From: an uncultured Actinomycetes bacterium
GTDB lineage: Bacteria; Actinomycetota; Thermoleophilia; Solirubrobacterales; Solirubrobacteraceae
Length of the DNA stretch: 59,071 bases
Reading direction: 5' to 3'
Assembly (NCBI GenBank): GCA_937888775.1
Contig: CALAQT010000280.1
Location: forward strand, 1 to 59,071
The notes beneath the pieces were generated by a model. The model saw only the letters and a list, made by a program, of their open reading frames with translations. It did no database searches and was not told where the DNA came from. Shown piece after piece: positions 9,334 through 18,266 of this stretch. A program made the translations under genes and the position numbers. Numbering within the stretch: the stretch's first letter is position 1; every line of letters begins with the position of its first letter.

Positions 9334-10554
9334 CTAGCCAGACGGCAGCGAAGCCAGGTCGCCTCGTAGCCGTAGGCCGAGCACCGGGAACACGAGCGCC
9401 GACAGGACGCCGGCCCCGACCAGCGCGGCGGCGGTGGATGCGCGCATGTGGCCATCAGCGGTGGCGAGGGTGGTGATCGCGAGCACGAGGGGAAGTTGGG
9501 TCGAGCTCATCAGGGCCAGCGCGGCGCGTTCCCGTCGGTCGAGCACGTGGCGGTAGAGCAGCAGCGCCGGCGTGCCGCGCACGACCAGGAACAGCACCAG
9601 GAAGACGGCCATTCTCGCGATCCCGGCGGTGGTGGCGAACAGCGCGGGGAGGTCGAGCGTCATGCCGCTGAGGATGAAGAAGAAGGGGACGAAGACCCCG
9701 AACGCGATCGCGGTGAGCTTGGAGTCAAACGCCGGCATCTCGCGCTCTCCGAGCACCTGGCGGGTGATCACTCCGGCGGCGAAGCCGCCGAGGAGGAGAT
9801 CGAGACCGAGGTGAAACGCCAGCAGCACCAGCGCGAAGATGAGCACCAGGATCCAGCGCACGGCCAGCTGCGAGCTGCTCTCCAGCGTGCGCTCAAACAA
9901 CGGCAGCGTCCACATCGCAGAGCGCACGGCCAGAACCGCTACGCCGACCGCGACCGCGATGAACGCGATCAGGATCAGGGCGTTGTGCAACGTGCCCTGC
10001 GCGGAGAGCAGCAGGGTCACGATCAGAATCGGTCCGAGCTCACCGACCGCTCCCGCGGCGAGCATGTACGTGCCAAAGCGCGTCCGGAGCTCGCCGGTAT
10101 CGGACAGAATCGGGATCAGCGTCCCGATCGCGGTCGTCGTCAACGCCGAACCCGTGTACAGGACCGACAGCACCACGTCGGCGAGGGAGAGCACCCCGGC
10201 GATCGTGTAGGCCAGCGCCACCGACAGCGCCCAGCCGACCAGAGCCAGCCGAAGCGGCTGCCCGCGGATGCGGCCCACGTCGATCTCGTACCCGGCGAAG
10301 AAGAACAGCAGCGCCAATCCCAAGTTGCCAAAGAATGAGATGAACTCATCGACGTGCAGACCGAGCACGTGCGGCCCGATCACGACTCCGAGCACCAGCT
10401 CGATCACCACCACCGGGACGACGACCCCGCGGCCGCTCGCCAGAGCCGCCAACGTCGCGGCGAGCGCCGCCGCGGCGATGATGGCCAGAAACGGTCCCGG
10501 TTGAACAATGATCGCGGCCAACGTCACGTCACTGCCGATCTCGTCGGAGAGCAC
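9334..10554 (-). CDS. cation:proton antiporter, CPA2/KefB type
   Basis: The 406-residue integral membrane protein has about 12 hydrophobic segments. LVLGVVIGPHVLGL, FFFAGYEIDVGRIRG and TTTAIGTLIPILSDTG match the repeated core of CPA2 (KefB/YbaL-like) monovalent cation:H+ antiporters. The chain ends shortly after the transporter core, so it has no cytosolic Rossmann TrkA-N domain, as in many actinobacterial members. The start codon is GTG, 8 bases after the stop of the CoA-hydrolase/transferase gene on the same strand, so the two are probably co-transcribed. Its role is likely pH or K+/Na+ homeostasis. The transported cation cannot be told from sequence. Confidence 0.88.
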   Translation of the reverse strand: MLSDEIGSDVTLAAIIVQPGPFLAIIAAAALAATLAALASGRGVVVPVVVIELVLGVVIGPHVLGLHVDEFISFFGNLGLALLFFFAGYEIDVGRIRGQPLRLALVGWALSVALAYTIAGVLSLADVVLSVLYTGSALTTTAIGTLIPILSDTGELRTRFGTYMLAAGAVGELGPILIVTLLLSAQGTLHNALILIAFIAVAVGVAVLAVRSAMWTLPLFERTLESSSQLAVRWILVLIFALVLLAFHLGLDLLLGGFAAGVITRQVLGEREMPAFDSKLTAIAFGVFVPFFFILSGMTLDLPALFATTAGIARMAVFLVLFLVVRGTPALLLYRHVLDRRERAALALMSSTQLPLVLAITTLATADGHMRASTAAALVGAGVLSALVFPVLGLRLRGDLASLPSG

Positions 10555-10562
10555 ATCGCCGC

Positions 10563-11859
10563 TCAGGTCAGATAGCCGAGCGTGCGGGCCTCCGCCTTCA
10601 ACTGCTCGCGGAAGTTCGGGTGGGCGATCGCGATCAACCGCCTGGTCCGCTCGGCGATCGAGCTGCCGCGCAAGTCAGCCACGCCGTACTCGGTGACGAC
10701 TTTGACGACGATGTTCTTGAAGGTGGTCACCGCAGCCCCGAGGTGCAGCTGCGGCACGATCCGCGATACCTGATCCTCTGCGGTGCTCGAGTGCAGGACG
10801 ATGAAGGCCTGGCCCTGCTCGGCCATGACCGCGCCGCGAGCGAAGTCCGGCTGTCCCCCGGAGGAGGACCAGTAGTCACTGCCGAGAGACTCCGACGCGC
10901 ACTGACCGAGGAAGTCGACCTCCAGCGACGCATTGATCGCCGTCATCAGGGGTTCGCGGGAGATCACGCGCGGATCGTTGGTGTATTCCACCGGGTGAAA
11001 CTCGACGCCCGGGTTGTCAGCCACGAAGTCATAGCCGCTGGCTTCCAAGCGCCGTGGTCGTGACCAGCTTGTTGCGGTGCGTGCGCTTGCGCGTCCCGGT
11101 CACCACGCCGGACTCGACGAGGTCCACGAAGCCGTCCCCGAGCAGCTCGGTGTGAACGCCAAGCTCCCGATGGTCGCCGAGCATCTCGAGCACGAGGTTC
11201 GGCACCGCACCGATCCCGGCTTGAATCGTGGCGCCGTCCGGGATCCGCTCGGCCACCAGCTCCGCGATCCGCCGGTCGCGTTCGGCCGCCTTCGGTACCG
11301 GCAGCTCGAGGAGCGCCTCATCGCTCTCACAGAACCCGACCAGGTCGCTGACGTGCAGCTGGTTGGCGCCGAAGGTGCGCGGCATGCGGACATTGACCTC
11401 GACGAAGAACGGCACCTCACCGATCATCGCCGCCGTGTACTCGGCGTTGATACCGAGCGAGAAATAGCCATGGCGGTCGGGCGGCGAGACGGCTGCCAGG
11501 ACGAGCCTCGGACGCAGCGACTGGCGCATCAACCGCGGTACGTCGCTGAACGAGTTCGGGACTAGGTCGCAGTCCCCGCGGTGAAAGGCGGCGCGGTTAT
11601 GCGGAGAGAGGAACCACGACACATGCCACAGACCCGGCCGCTCTCCTTCGATATAGGAGCGGGATCGCAACGGGATCATCTGGTGCAGCCGCACCTCGTC
11701 GAGCGACTCGGACGCCGCCTCGATCGCATCCAACACGCATACCGGCTCACCGTTCGCCGCGCCGACGACGACGTCCATCCCCGGCTCGATGTGGCGGATC
11801 ACGTCCGCCGGTGCGCAGCGCTTGGCTGTGAGCTCCGCGATGATCGATTGGCGCCCCAT
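10563..11859 (-). CDS. acetyl-CoA hydrolase / CoA-transferase family, frameshifted
   Basis: The start at 11857-11859 has a good ribosome binding site (GAGGGAG). The first frame carries the DVVVGAANGEPVCVLDAIE start of class I CoA-transferases, then PDRHGYFSLGINAEYTAAM and the IQAGIGAVPNLVLEML block near the active-site region. At about 11046 the frame breaks inside the conserved GSQRLYDFV motif: two bases appear to be missing between CGG and TATGAC. The second frame continues with NPGVEFHPVEYTND, FKNIVVKVVTEYGVADLRG and a normal C-terminus. The joined protein would be about 432 residues, the family norm. Likely reaction: CoA transfer or hydrolysis among acetyl-, succinyl- or 4-hydroxybutyryl-CoA. 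A sequencing error is plausible. Confidence 0.82.
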
Positions 11860-11919
11860 GCTGTCTCCCTCGGCTTGGCGGATGCGAAGTGCGCCACGAT
11901 ACGGAACAATCATCCGAAC

Positions 11920-13206
11920 GTGAAGGACCAGGGCAACGCGGACGTCCCGCCTCGCATCCCGCTGGGCCCCGAGGATCGGGCGATCCTCGCGCTGGAGTGC
12001 GAGACCGTCGCAGGTCACACCTGCAAGGTGATGCGACTGGGACCGAGCGGTCCGAGCGTCACGGCGCTGCGTGAGCGGATCGCCGAGCGCATCCATCTCA
12101 CGCCAGCCCTGACACGGCGACTCAGCGACGATGCGAATGCCCCGGCCTGGGAACCGGACCCGGACTTCGACCTCGCGCAGCACGTCGTCGAGCACCGTCA
12201 TCAACGACCCGTCGATCCCGCCGGATTGCTCAAGTGCGTCGCCCGGCTGTTCGAACAGCGGCTGGACCGCAGCCAGCCGCTCTGGCAGATGGACGTTATC
12301 GAGCTCGAACAGGACGAGTGCGCTCTGGTGTGGCGGATCCACCACGCGCTCGCCGACGGGGCGACCTCGATCCGCTACTCCCGGGCGCTGCTCTGGGACG
12401 ACGCTCCCGAGCAGACGATGACACAGGCCCAGGCGATCGCCCAGCACGCCAAGGACGAAGCTCGCCGGCGCGGCCACCTGGCGGGCTACCTGCGTCGTGA
12501 GTTCAAACGCTCACACGCTCGCTCTCCATTCGACAGCCCGATCGGTGCGTGTCGGGGCGTGGGCTTTGCGACCACTCCGCTCGCGGCCCTGCACGACGCC
12601 GCCAAGGCGATCGACGGTGCGTCGCTCAACGACGCGGTCCTGACGATCGTCGCCGGCGCCATTGGTCATTGGGTTCACCGCAATCACGGCCGCATCGACT
12701 CGATCCGGGTCAAGGTGCCTGTGAGCATGCATCACGAGGGCGACGCGGTCGCCAACCGCGATTCGTCGTTCTCGCTCGGCCTGCCGCTGAGCGAGCCCGA
12801 TCCGGTGGCTCGCCTGCGGATCGTCCACGCCCGGACGCAAGCACGCAAGGCCGCTCGCGATGCCGAGCAGCGCGAGGTGCTGCTGCACAAGATGTCCGGC
12901 GTGTCGCCGCGGCTCGAGCGCTTCGCGGTCCAGCTGGAGCGCAGCCCGCGGCGCTTCGCCCTCAACGTCTCAAACGTGCCGGGCCCGCGACAGCCGGTCA
13001 CAGTGATGTCCGCAGCCGTCCGCGAGCTGCACTCGCTGGCCGAGATAAGCGAGCGCCACGCGCTGAGGGTTTCGGTGATCTCGCTTGCCGACCAACTCTG
13101 CTTCGGCTTCTGCGTCGACTCGGACCTGATCCCCGACGTCCGGACGATGGCCGACCAGGTCGAGCCCGAGGCACTGGAGCTGCTCGGCGCTCTCAGGTAC
13201 TGCTGA
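11920..13206 (+). CDS. WS/DGAT-type wax ester synthase/diacylglycerol acyltransferase
   Basis: From the GTG at 11920 the protein is 428 residues. The catalytic HHxxxDG motif is present as WRIHHALADGATSIRY near residue 150. The C-terminal domain shows the typical SLNDAVLTIVAGAIGHW and LNVSNVPGPRQPV blocks of this family. These enzymes use acyl-CoA to acylate fatty alcohols or diacylglycerol and make wax esters or triacylglycerol for lipid bodies, acting at the membrane. The gene diverges from the CoA-hydrolase gene across a 60-bp promoter region. A phasin-like gene near 38.8 kb would be a natural lipid-body partner, but that is inference. An upstream start is possible because the frame is open further 5'. 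Confidence 0.88.
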   Translation: MKDQGNADVPPRIPLGPEDRAILALECETVAGHTCKVMRLGPSGPSVTALRERIAERIHLTPALTRRLSDDANAPAWEPDPDFDLAQHVVEHRHQRPVDPAGLLKCVARLFEQRLDRSQPLWQMDVIELEQDECALVWRIHHALADGATSIRYSRALLWDDAPEQTMTQAQAIAQHAKDEARRRGHLAGYLRREFKRSHARSPFDSPIGACRGVGFATTPLAALHDAAKAIDGASLNDAVLTIVAGAIGHWVHRNHGRIDSIRVKVPVSMHHEGDAVANRDSSFSLGLPLSEPDPVARLRIVHARTQARKAARDAEQREVLLHKMSGVSPRLERFAVQLERSPRRFALNVSNVPGPRQPVTVMSAAVRELHSLAEISERHALRVSVISLADQLCFGFCVDSDLIPDVRTMADQVEPEALELLGALRYC

Positions 13207-13386
13207 GCTCCCTGCCGTGACCATGACGGGGACGGAGGCGCCCGATCGCCTGGACGCACGGACTCGGTCTGCGCGTCGAGGCCGCGTTTGCCGTGTGCGG
13301 CCTGGCGACGGTCTGGCGGATCGCGTATTCGTCAAGCGCGTCGAGGTCCGCCGTCCGGCGGCACGCGCTGCTCGCGCGCCGACCGT

Positions 13387-13803
13387 CTAGGGGCGCGGCA
13401 GTTGCTCGGGGCTGCCGGGTCCGTCAAAGCGCGGCAGGCCATCGTCTGGAATCGCCTCCCACGAGACGGCGGAGCTCACCCACTGTCGGTATTCGGGACG
13501 GATGCTGGGATCGCCATCGAGCGCACCGAGGCGGACGAACACGTGATCCTCCCCATCCGGTCTGCTGTAGATGTGCCCGCCGCAGGCGACGCAATACCAC
13601 TTCGCCTGCCCTCCGGCGGGCTGCCACGAGCGCAACCGCTCGGCCCCGTGAACGATCTCGAACGCGTCCAGAGCCAGGCGCGCGTTGGCCGCCGACGACG
13701 TGCCGGTCCGGCGCTGGCAATTGTGGCAGTGGCAATACCGGGCCGACTCGAACGGACCGCTGACCGTGAAGCGCACGTCCCCGCACGCGCAGCGTCCCGT
13801 CAA
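13387..13803 (-). CDS. GFA/CENP-V family zinc protein
   Basis: The 138-residue protein has the full set of cysteine motifs of the glutathione-dependent formaldehyde-activating (GFA, Mss4-like) fold: RCACGDVRF, ARYCHCHNCQRRTGTS and WYCVACGGHIYS. These bind zinc. Length is typical. The only in-frame start near the conserved N-terminus is TTG at 13801-13803. Most members have unknown substrates; glutathione-formaldehyde chemistry is proven for few, and this lineage usually uses mycothiol, so the name should not be taken literally. It is a single gene with no obvious operon partner. Confidence 0.85.
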   Translation of the reverse strand: MTGRCACGDVRFTVSGPFESARYCHCHNCQRRTGTSSAANARLALDAFEIVHGAERLRSWQPAGGQAKWYCVACGGHIYSRPDGEDHVFVRLGALDGDPSIRPEYRQWVSSAVSWEAIPDDGLPRFDGPGSPEQLPRP

Positions 13804-14054
13804 CGGATGCTCAGGCGAGGGAGCGATGTCGGAGACTCTACCGAGTGCTCAGCCGGTGGACTGCGCCGGCTCCAGCTTCGCGGTCGAGCCTGGCGAGCGC
13901 ACGACCCTCCAGACCGCGGCGACGCCACAGACGGCGATTGCGACCTCCACCCGAAGACCCGCGTGCAGGCCGGCGACGAATCCGGCGCGCGCTCCAGCAT
14001 GTTGGCGAGAAACGCTCGTAAAGACAGTGGTGGCAATGCCGACGCCGCGGCCTG

Positions 14055-14471
14055 ATGGACGCGATGGTCACCGACGCCTTCGAGCGCTACCTGGAGCAGA
14101 AGCGGATTCGGCGCTCGTCCGGGGATCCGGCCACCGATATCCGCCGCGGCTGGGACGCCCACGTGGCGTTCGCGCGTGGGAACCCGGCCGTCTATCAGCT
14201 GATGTTTCCCGCTGGCGCGCCACCGTCGGCGGCCGCGAGCGACAGCATCGCGCTGCTGCGCGACGCGTTCGAGCGGATCGCCCGGGCGGGCCTACTGCGC
14301 GACGGGGTCACGCCCGAGCACGCCACCCGCACCCTGTCGGCCGCGCTGCACGGCGTGACTGCCGCCATCTGCGCCGAACCCGCCGAGCGGGGTAACGCCC
14401 GCCTCTCAGCCACTGTCCGCCGACGCGGACACATACGCGCTGCTCAGCCCCCCACCAGGCGGAGACCCCTG
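14055..14471 (+). pseudogene. TetR-family regulator, C-terminal remnant
   Basis: The frame begins abruptly with MDAMVTDAFERYLEQKRI and continues with a ligand-domain-like pattern (WDAHVAFARGNPAVYQLMF, then a helical ALHGVTAAICAEP segment), typical of the C-terminal domain of TetR-type regulators. The N-terminal helix-turn-helix is absent, and no neighbouring frame in 13804-14054 supplies it. The frame does not stop but runs in phase into the SDR gene, whose own start with AGGCGGAGA upstream is at 14472. This looks like a truncated regulator that once controlled the adjacent dehydrogenase; a frameshift near its end would explain the read-through. Confidence 0.55.
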
Positions 14472-15269
14472 ATGAGCACCACGACCCCCGCAACTGCCGA
14501 GCACTCGCCGGGCGCCGGCCTGCTCGCCGGCATGGTGATCGTCATCTCCGGTGCCAGCACCGGCATCGGTGCCGACGCCGCTCGTCTCTTCGCCCGAGAG
14601 GGCGCTCGGCTCGTGCTCGGCGCCCGCTCTGAACAGCGACTCGCGGAGCTGTGCGACGAGCTGACCGGCGCCGGCGCCGAGACCACCTACGACGCTGCTG
14701 ACATCAGCCGCGCCGAGGACGTCCAGCGGCTCATCGACACCGCGCTCGAGCACTACGGACGGCTCGACGGCGCGTTCAACAACGCAGGCATCAGCCAGGG
14801 CGGCGGCCTGCTCGCCGACATTACGGAAGAGACCTTCGACCAGGTCCTGGCCGTCAACCTCAAAGGCGTATGGCTGGCGATGCGTGCCGAGATTCACGCC
14901 ATGCTCCGCCACGGCGCGGGCGCGATCGTCAACACCAGCAGCGTCGGCGGCATCCGCGGCGGTCGGGACCTCAGCGCCTACCTGGCCGCCAAGCACGGTG
15001 TGATCGGCCTCACCCGCGGCGCAGCCCACGACTACGGCCCGCAAGGCCTGCGGATCAACGCCATCGCCCCGGGCACAACGCTCACCCCGATGATGATCGA
15101 CTGGCGCCGGCGCGACCCCACCGTCGAAGCACGCCTGGACGCCGCCACCCCCCTGCGTCGCGGCGGACAACCCACAGAGATCGCCCAAGCCGCCGCCTGG
15201 CTGCTCTCCGACCGCGCCAGCTACATCAACGGCGCCGTCCTCGCCGTGGACGGCGGCATGACAGCCTGA
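14472..15269 (+). CDS. SDR-family oxidoreductase, classical type
   Basis: The 265-residue protein has the classical short-chain dehydrogenase signature: the nucleotide-binding SGASTGIGADAARLFA near residues 23-38, NNAG in DGAFNNAGISQG, the catalytic Ser in NTSSVGGIRG, YLAAK as the Tyr/Lys pair and the INAIAPGTTLTPMM loop. It is cytosolic and NAD(P)H-dependent; the Arg in GARSEQRL after strand 2 hints at NADPH. The C-terminus INGAVLAVDGGMTA is typical. The start at 14472 is chosen because it follows GGCGGAGA and begins the normal N-terminus; the open frame upstream belongs to the TetR remnant. The substrate is unknown. Confidence 0.9.
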   Translation: MSTTTPATAEHSPGAGLLAGMVIVISGASTGIGADAARLFAREGARLVLGARSEQRLAELCDELTGAGAETTYDAADISRAEDVQRLIDTALEHYGRLDGAFNNAGISQGGGLLADITEETFDQVLAVNLKGVWLAMRAEIHAMLRHGAGAIVNTSSVGGIRGGRDLSAYLAAKHGVIGLTRGAAHDYGPQGLRINAIAPGTTLTPMMIDWRRRDPTVEARLDAATPLRRGGQPTEIAQAAAWLLSDRASYINGAVLAVDGGMTA

Positions 15270-16258
15270 CTGGCCTCAGCAGCCACGCACGAGCCGGCCC
15301 GCCGTGCCTGCAACGCCGCTCAAGCGGCTGTCGCCCAGGCGCTTGCTGATCACCCGATACGCGCAGGCCAGTAAGCGCACGACGCTCTCGCTCTCGTCGC
15401 CGAAGGGGCGCTCACGCCACTGCTCAGATCAGATGGACGACCAGCAGGAGCCCAAGCGCCCAGCGATGCGCTTTCGTTCGTGGCGTCGAAGCGGTGCGGC
15501 GACGGCCGCGAACGCGCAGCGGCGGTTTTCTCGCCATTGCGAGACGAGCGGGACCCCTGCATTCCCGCCGCGAAAGCCATCCACGGCCGGACTGCAGTGC
15601 CAGCACCGTCCCTTCAGCCGGCGCCATGCTCCACCGCGATCGCCCGGCGGGGTCCAACTACTTGTCACATTGGAAACTACGGGGTCCAACTACGTTCCAA
15701 ATGGGAAACTATCGTGAGCGGCAACACTCGCTCACGACGGGATCCTCGCATGTCCAGCTCCTTTCGCCGGCATCACCAGTAATGACCCCAATGAGGCGAA
15801 AAGTGGTCGACCGGCCCTTCGCGCGCGCCGGTGGCTCAACACACGACACCAAGAACCGCCGGCGGCGAGCCGGCCCGTGAAGGAGGGATTTGTTCGCTGT
15901 CGACGTTCCTGTTTTCGTACCGCACGCCAAACAAGCCAACAAGCCGCCCGACGAGGCGCTAGCCGAGTGACAGATCGCCGCCACTGGCGCAACATCGCAA
16001 CGACTGGTCGGACCGAGCCCGACCACGGTCCGCCGACGTGATCCTTCCGCGCGAGACCTCGCCCGTCTCGGTGTCGATCCAACCGTCACGCGCCGGCAGC
16101 GTTCAGCCCGACCCACCAACTATCTTTGCGCCCGACAAACAGCAGTCTGAGATAGATCGTGCTCGCAGCCTCCTTGCTAGCGATCCCGTGCAGGTAAGTC
16201 CGACGAGTCGGAATCCTCTGATCTGAGCATGGGGTCGAGCATCAACGCACGGTTTAGT
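15270..16258. other. 1-kb stretch without an intact gene
   Basis: No frame here has protein-like composition with a plausible start. Part of it (15640-15720 and 16090-16200) is less GC-rich than the surroundings. It holds the 32-bp tandem repeat at 15649-15712, which may be the end of a vanished insertion element. No transposase sequence is recognisable. Confidence 0.4.
15649..15712. repeat. imperfect 32-bp tandem repeat
   Basis: Two adjacent 32-base units (15649-15680 and 15681-15712) share the opening GGGGTCCAACTAC and the closing AAACTA, with a diverged middle. Adjacent imperfect repeats of this size and GGTCCAA-type content resemble the multiple terminal repeats of IS21-family elements. 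That link is from memory and unproven. Confidence 0.6.
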
Positions 16259-16276
16259 CTCATCCGTCCGGATGAG
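16259..16276. promoter_or_regulatory. candidate operator upstream of the exporter/TCS operon
   Basis: A perfect inverted repeat, CTCATCCG-tc-CGGATGAG, lies about 120 bases before the ABC ATPase start in an otherwise non-coding stretch. NarL-type regulators bind such dyads, and the operon encodes one (19430-20083), so autoregulation is a natural guess. I cannot place the -10/-35 boxes with confidence. Confidence 0.4.
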
Positions 16277-16398
16277 AGACAGCAGAAATTGCCCTCTTTC
16301 GCTGGGGTGTTAGCCGACCTGACGGCCGATGTGCGTTGGCCTTGTGGCCCTTAGCTTGTGGTCATGGACTGTGAAACCGCGAAGGAAGTAGAGCCAAC

Positions 16399-17355
16399 AT
16401 GATCGATGCCAACAATCTGACGAAACGCTACGGGGACAAGACGGCTGTTGACGGCCTCACTTTCACCGTGAAGCCTGGGATTGTCACGGGCTTCCTCGGT
16501 CCGAATGGGTCGGGTAAGTCCACGACGATGCGACTGATCCTGGGGCTTGATGCTCCCAGCGAAGGGGAGGTGACCGTTGCCGGAAGGGCATATCGGGACT
16601 TTCCGGCGCCTCTTCATGAGGTCGGGGTGCTCCTCGAGGCCCGCTCGGTGCATACCGGCCGCTCGGCTTATCATCATCTGCTGGCGTTGGCGCAGACGCA
16701 CGGGATCCCGCGCTCGCGGGTGCAGGAGCTGATCACGCTCGTTGGTCTCGATGAGGTCGCGCGCCAGCGCGCCGGCCAGTTTTCCCTGGGGATGGGCCAG
16801 CGGTTGGGGATTGCCGCCGCCCTGCTGGGGGATCCCGAGGTCCTGATCCTCGACGAGCCGATCAACGGGCTGGATCCGGAGGGGATCCGCTGGATCCGAG
16901 ACCTTCTGAAGGGGCTTGCCGCGGAGGGGCGCACGGTGTTCCTCTCCTCGCACTTGATGAGCGAAATGGCTGTCACGGCGGATCATCTCATCATCATTGG
17001 CCGCGGCCGTCTGATCCGCGACGTCGGCCTCGCTGAGTTCGTGGACGAGTGGTCGACGAACGTCGTTCGCGTCCGATCGCCCGAGGCGACGCAGTTGCGC
17101 GAGGTGATCCTCGGCCCGGATATCCGCGTCTCGAGCGACGAGCCGGGCGTGCTCGAGGTCCAAGGGCTGACCGCGGAGCAGATCGGGGACGCCGCCGCCC
17201 GGAACGGGTTCGTGCTTCACGAGTTGACCCCTGAGAAGACCTCCCTCGAGGACGCGTTCATGGAGCTCACGCGCGAGGAGACCGAGTACCGCGCCATCAC
17301 CCCCACTAACGAGAACCGCGCCGGCACTGACCGGCAGGAAAGGATCGCAGCATGA
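16399..17355 (+). CDS. ABC-2 type exporter, ATP-binding subunit
   Basis: The 318-residue ATPase starts at an ATG with GAAGGAAG upstream. It has Walker A (GFLGPNGSGKSTTMRL), a Q-loop region, the signature FSLGMGQRLGIA, Walker B (LILDEPINGLDPEG) and the H-loop (FLSSHLMSEM). The C-terminal 90 residues (about 215-305) form the extension common in BcrA/DrrA-like exporters. It overlaps the permease gene by ATGA, giving a half-transporter pair that would dimerise. The arrangement with an adjacent kinase and regulator resembles antibiotic- or lipid-stress-induced efflux modules. The substrate is unknown. Confidence 0.93.
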   Translation: MIDANNLTKRYGDKTAVDGLTFTVKPGIVTGFLGPNGSGKSTTMRLILGLDAPSEGEVTVAGRAYRDFPAPLHEVGVLLEARSVHTGRSAYHHLLALAQTHGIPRSRVQELITLVGLDEVARQRAGQFSLGMGQRLGIAAALLGDPEVLILDEPINGLDPEGIRWIRDLLKGLAAEGRTVFLSSHLMSEMAVTADHLIIIGRGRLIRDVGLAEFVDEWSTNVVRVRSPEATQLREVILGPDIRVSSDEPGVLEVQGLTAEQIGDAAARNGFVLHELTPEKTSLEDAFMELTREETEYRAITPTNENRAGTDRQERIAA

Positions 17356-18200
17356 GCTCTCTAGCTACCGCAATTGATCGCCCCTCCGCAACCGCCGGGG
17401 GGCGGGTGACTAGGGCCCGAGACCGGGTGACTCAGCTCGGAGTGTTCCGATCGGAGTGGACGAAGCTCTGCTCGCTTCGATCAACCCGTTACGCGTTGCT
17501 CGCCACCGCGGTCATGACGATCGGCTTTGGCATCATCGCTAGCGCGGTGACGGTCTCGCGCTGGGGCTCGATGAGCGCCGCTGACAAGGCGACGTTCGAC
17601 CCGCTGACAACGAGCTTGCTCGGAGTCAGGTTCGGGGTGCTCGCGATCGGCGTGCTCGGGGTGCTCCTGATCACCGGTGAGTACACGACCGGGATGATCC
17701 GCTCGACGATGACGGCCGTGCCTCAGCGCCTGCCCGTCCTGTGGGGAAAGACCGGTGTATACGCGCTGGTCGCCCTCGTCATCACGATCCCCTCCGCGTT
17801 CATCGCGTTCTTCGCCGGCCAGGCGATCCTCTCAGGCCAGCACATCCAGATCGCGTTTTCGCACGCGGGTGTACCGGGCGCTGTCCTCGGGGCCGCGGGC
17901 TACCTGACGCTCGTCGGTCTGTTCGCGATGGGACTCGGCGCGATCATGCGCAACAGCGCGGCAGGGATCGCGACGTTCGCCGGGATCATGTACGTGGTCC
18001 CGCCGCTCATCTCGATCCTCCCGTCGAGCGTCGCGAACTCGATCGATCCCTACCTCCCCAGCAACGCCGGCCAGGCAATGATGCAGATCGGCCATCACGC
18101 GCACACGCTCACTCCGGGGGCGGGCCTGGCAGTATTTGCCGCCTACGTGGCGGCAGTGATCGCGGCGGCGGCGGTGCTGCTCATCAGGCGCGACGTCTGA
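17352..18200 (+). CDS. ABC-2 type exporter, permease subunit
   Basis: The 282-residue membrane protein has about six hydrophobic segments after a cytosolic N-terminus with the RSEWTKLCSLRSTRYALL pattern that opens actinobacterial ABC-2 permeases. The middle ITGEYTTGMIRSTMTAVPQR motif is characteristic of this family and is thought to contact the ATPase. It overlaps the ATPase gene by four bases, so the stoichiometric partner is clear. The gap to the kinase gene is short, consistent with a single four-gene transcript. Confidence 0.9.
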   Translation: MSSLATAIDRPSATAGGRVTRARDRVTQLGVFRSEWTKLCSLRSTRYALLATAVMTIGFGIIASAVTVSRWGSMSAADKATFDPLTTSLLGVRFGVLAIGVLGVLLITGEYTTGMIRSTMTAVPQRLPVLWGKTGVYALVALVITIPSAFIAFFAGQAILSGQHIQIAFSHAGVPGAVLGAAGYLTLVGLFAMGLGAIMRNSAAGIATFAGIMYVVPPLISILPSSVANSIDPYLPSNAGQAMMQIGHHAHTLTPGAGLAVFAAYVAAVIAAAAVLLIRRDV

Positions 18201-18266
18201 ACGCCCGCGAGCAAAGCAGACGGAGGCGCAGACGTGCCAACGGCGGGCCAGGAGGATAGTTTCACC

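Noticed and set aside
9448..10338. 296-codon plus-strand frame antisense to the antiporter
   Set aside because: Its Glu/Arg/Gln-rich, low-complexity translation is the mirror of a hydrophobic membrane protein gene; no family features.
15649..15712. The tandem repeat as a CRISPR array
   Set aside because: There are only two units, directly adjacent without spacers, and no cas genes are in the window.
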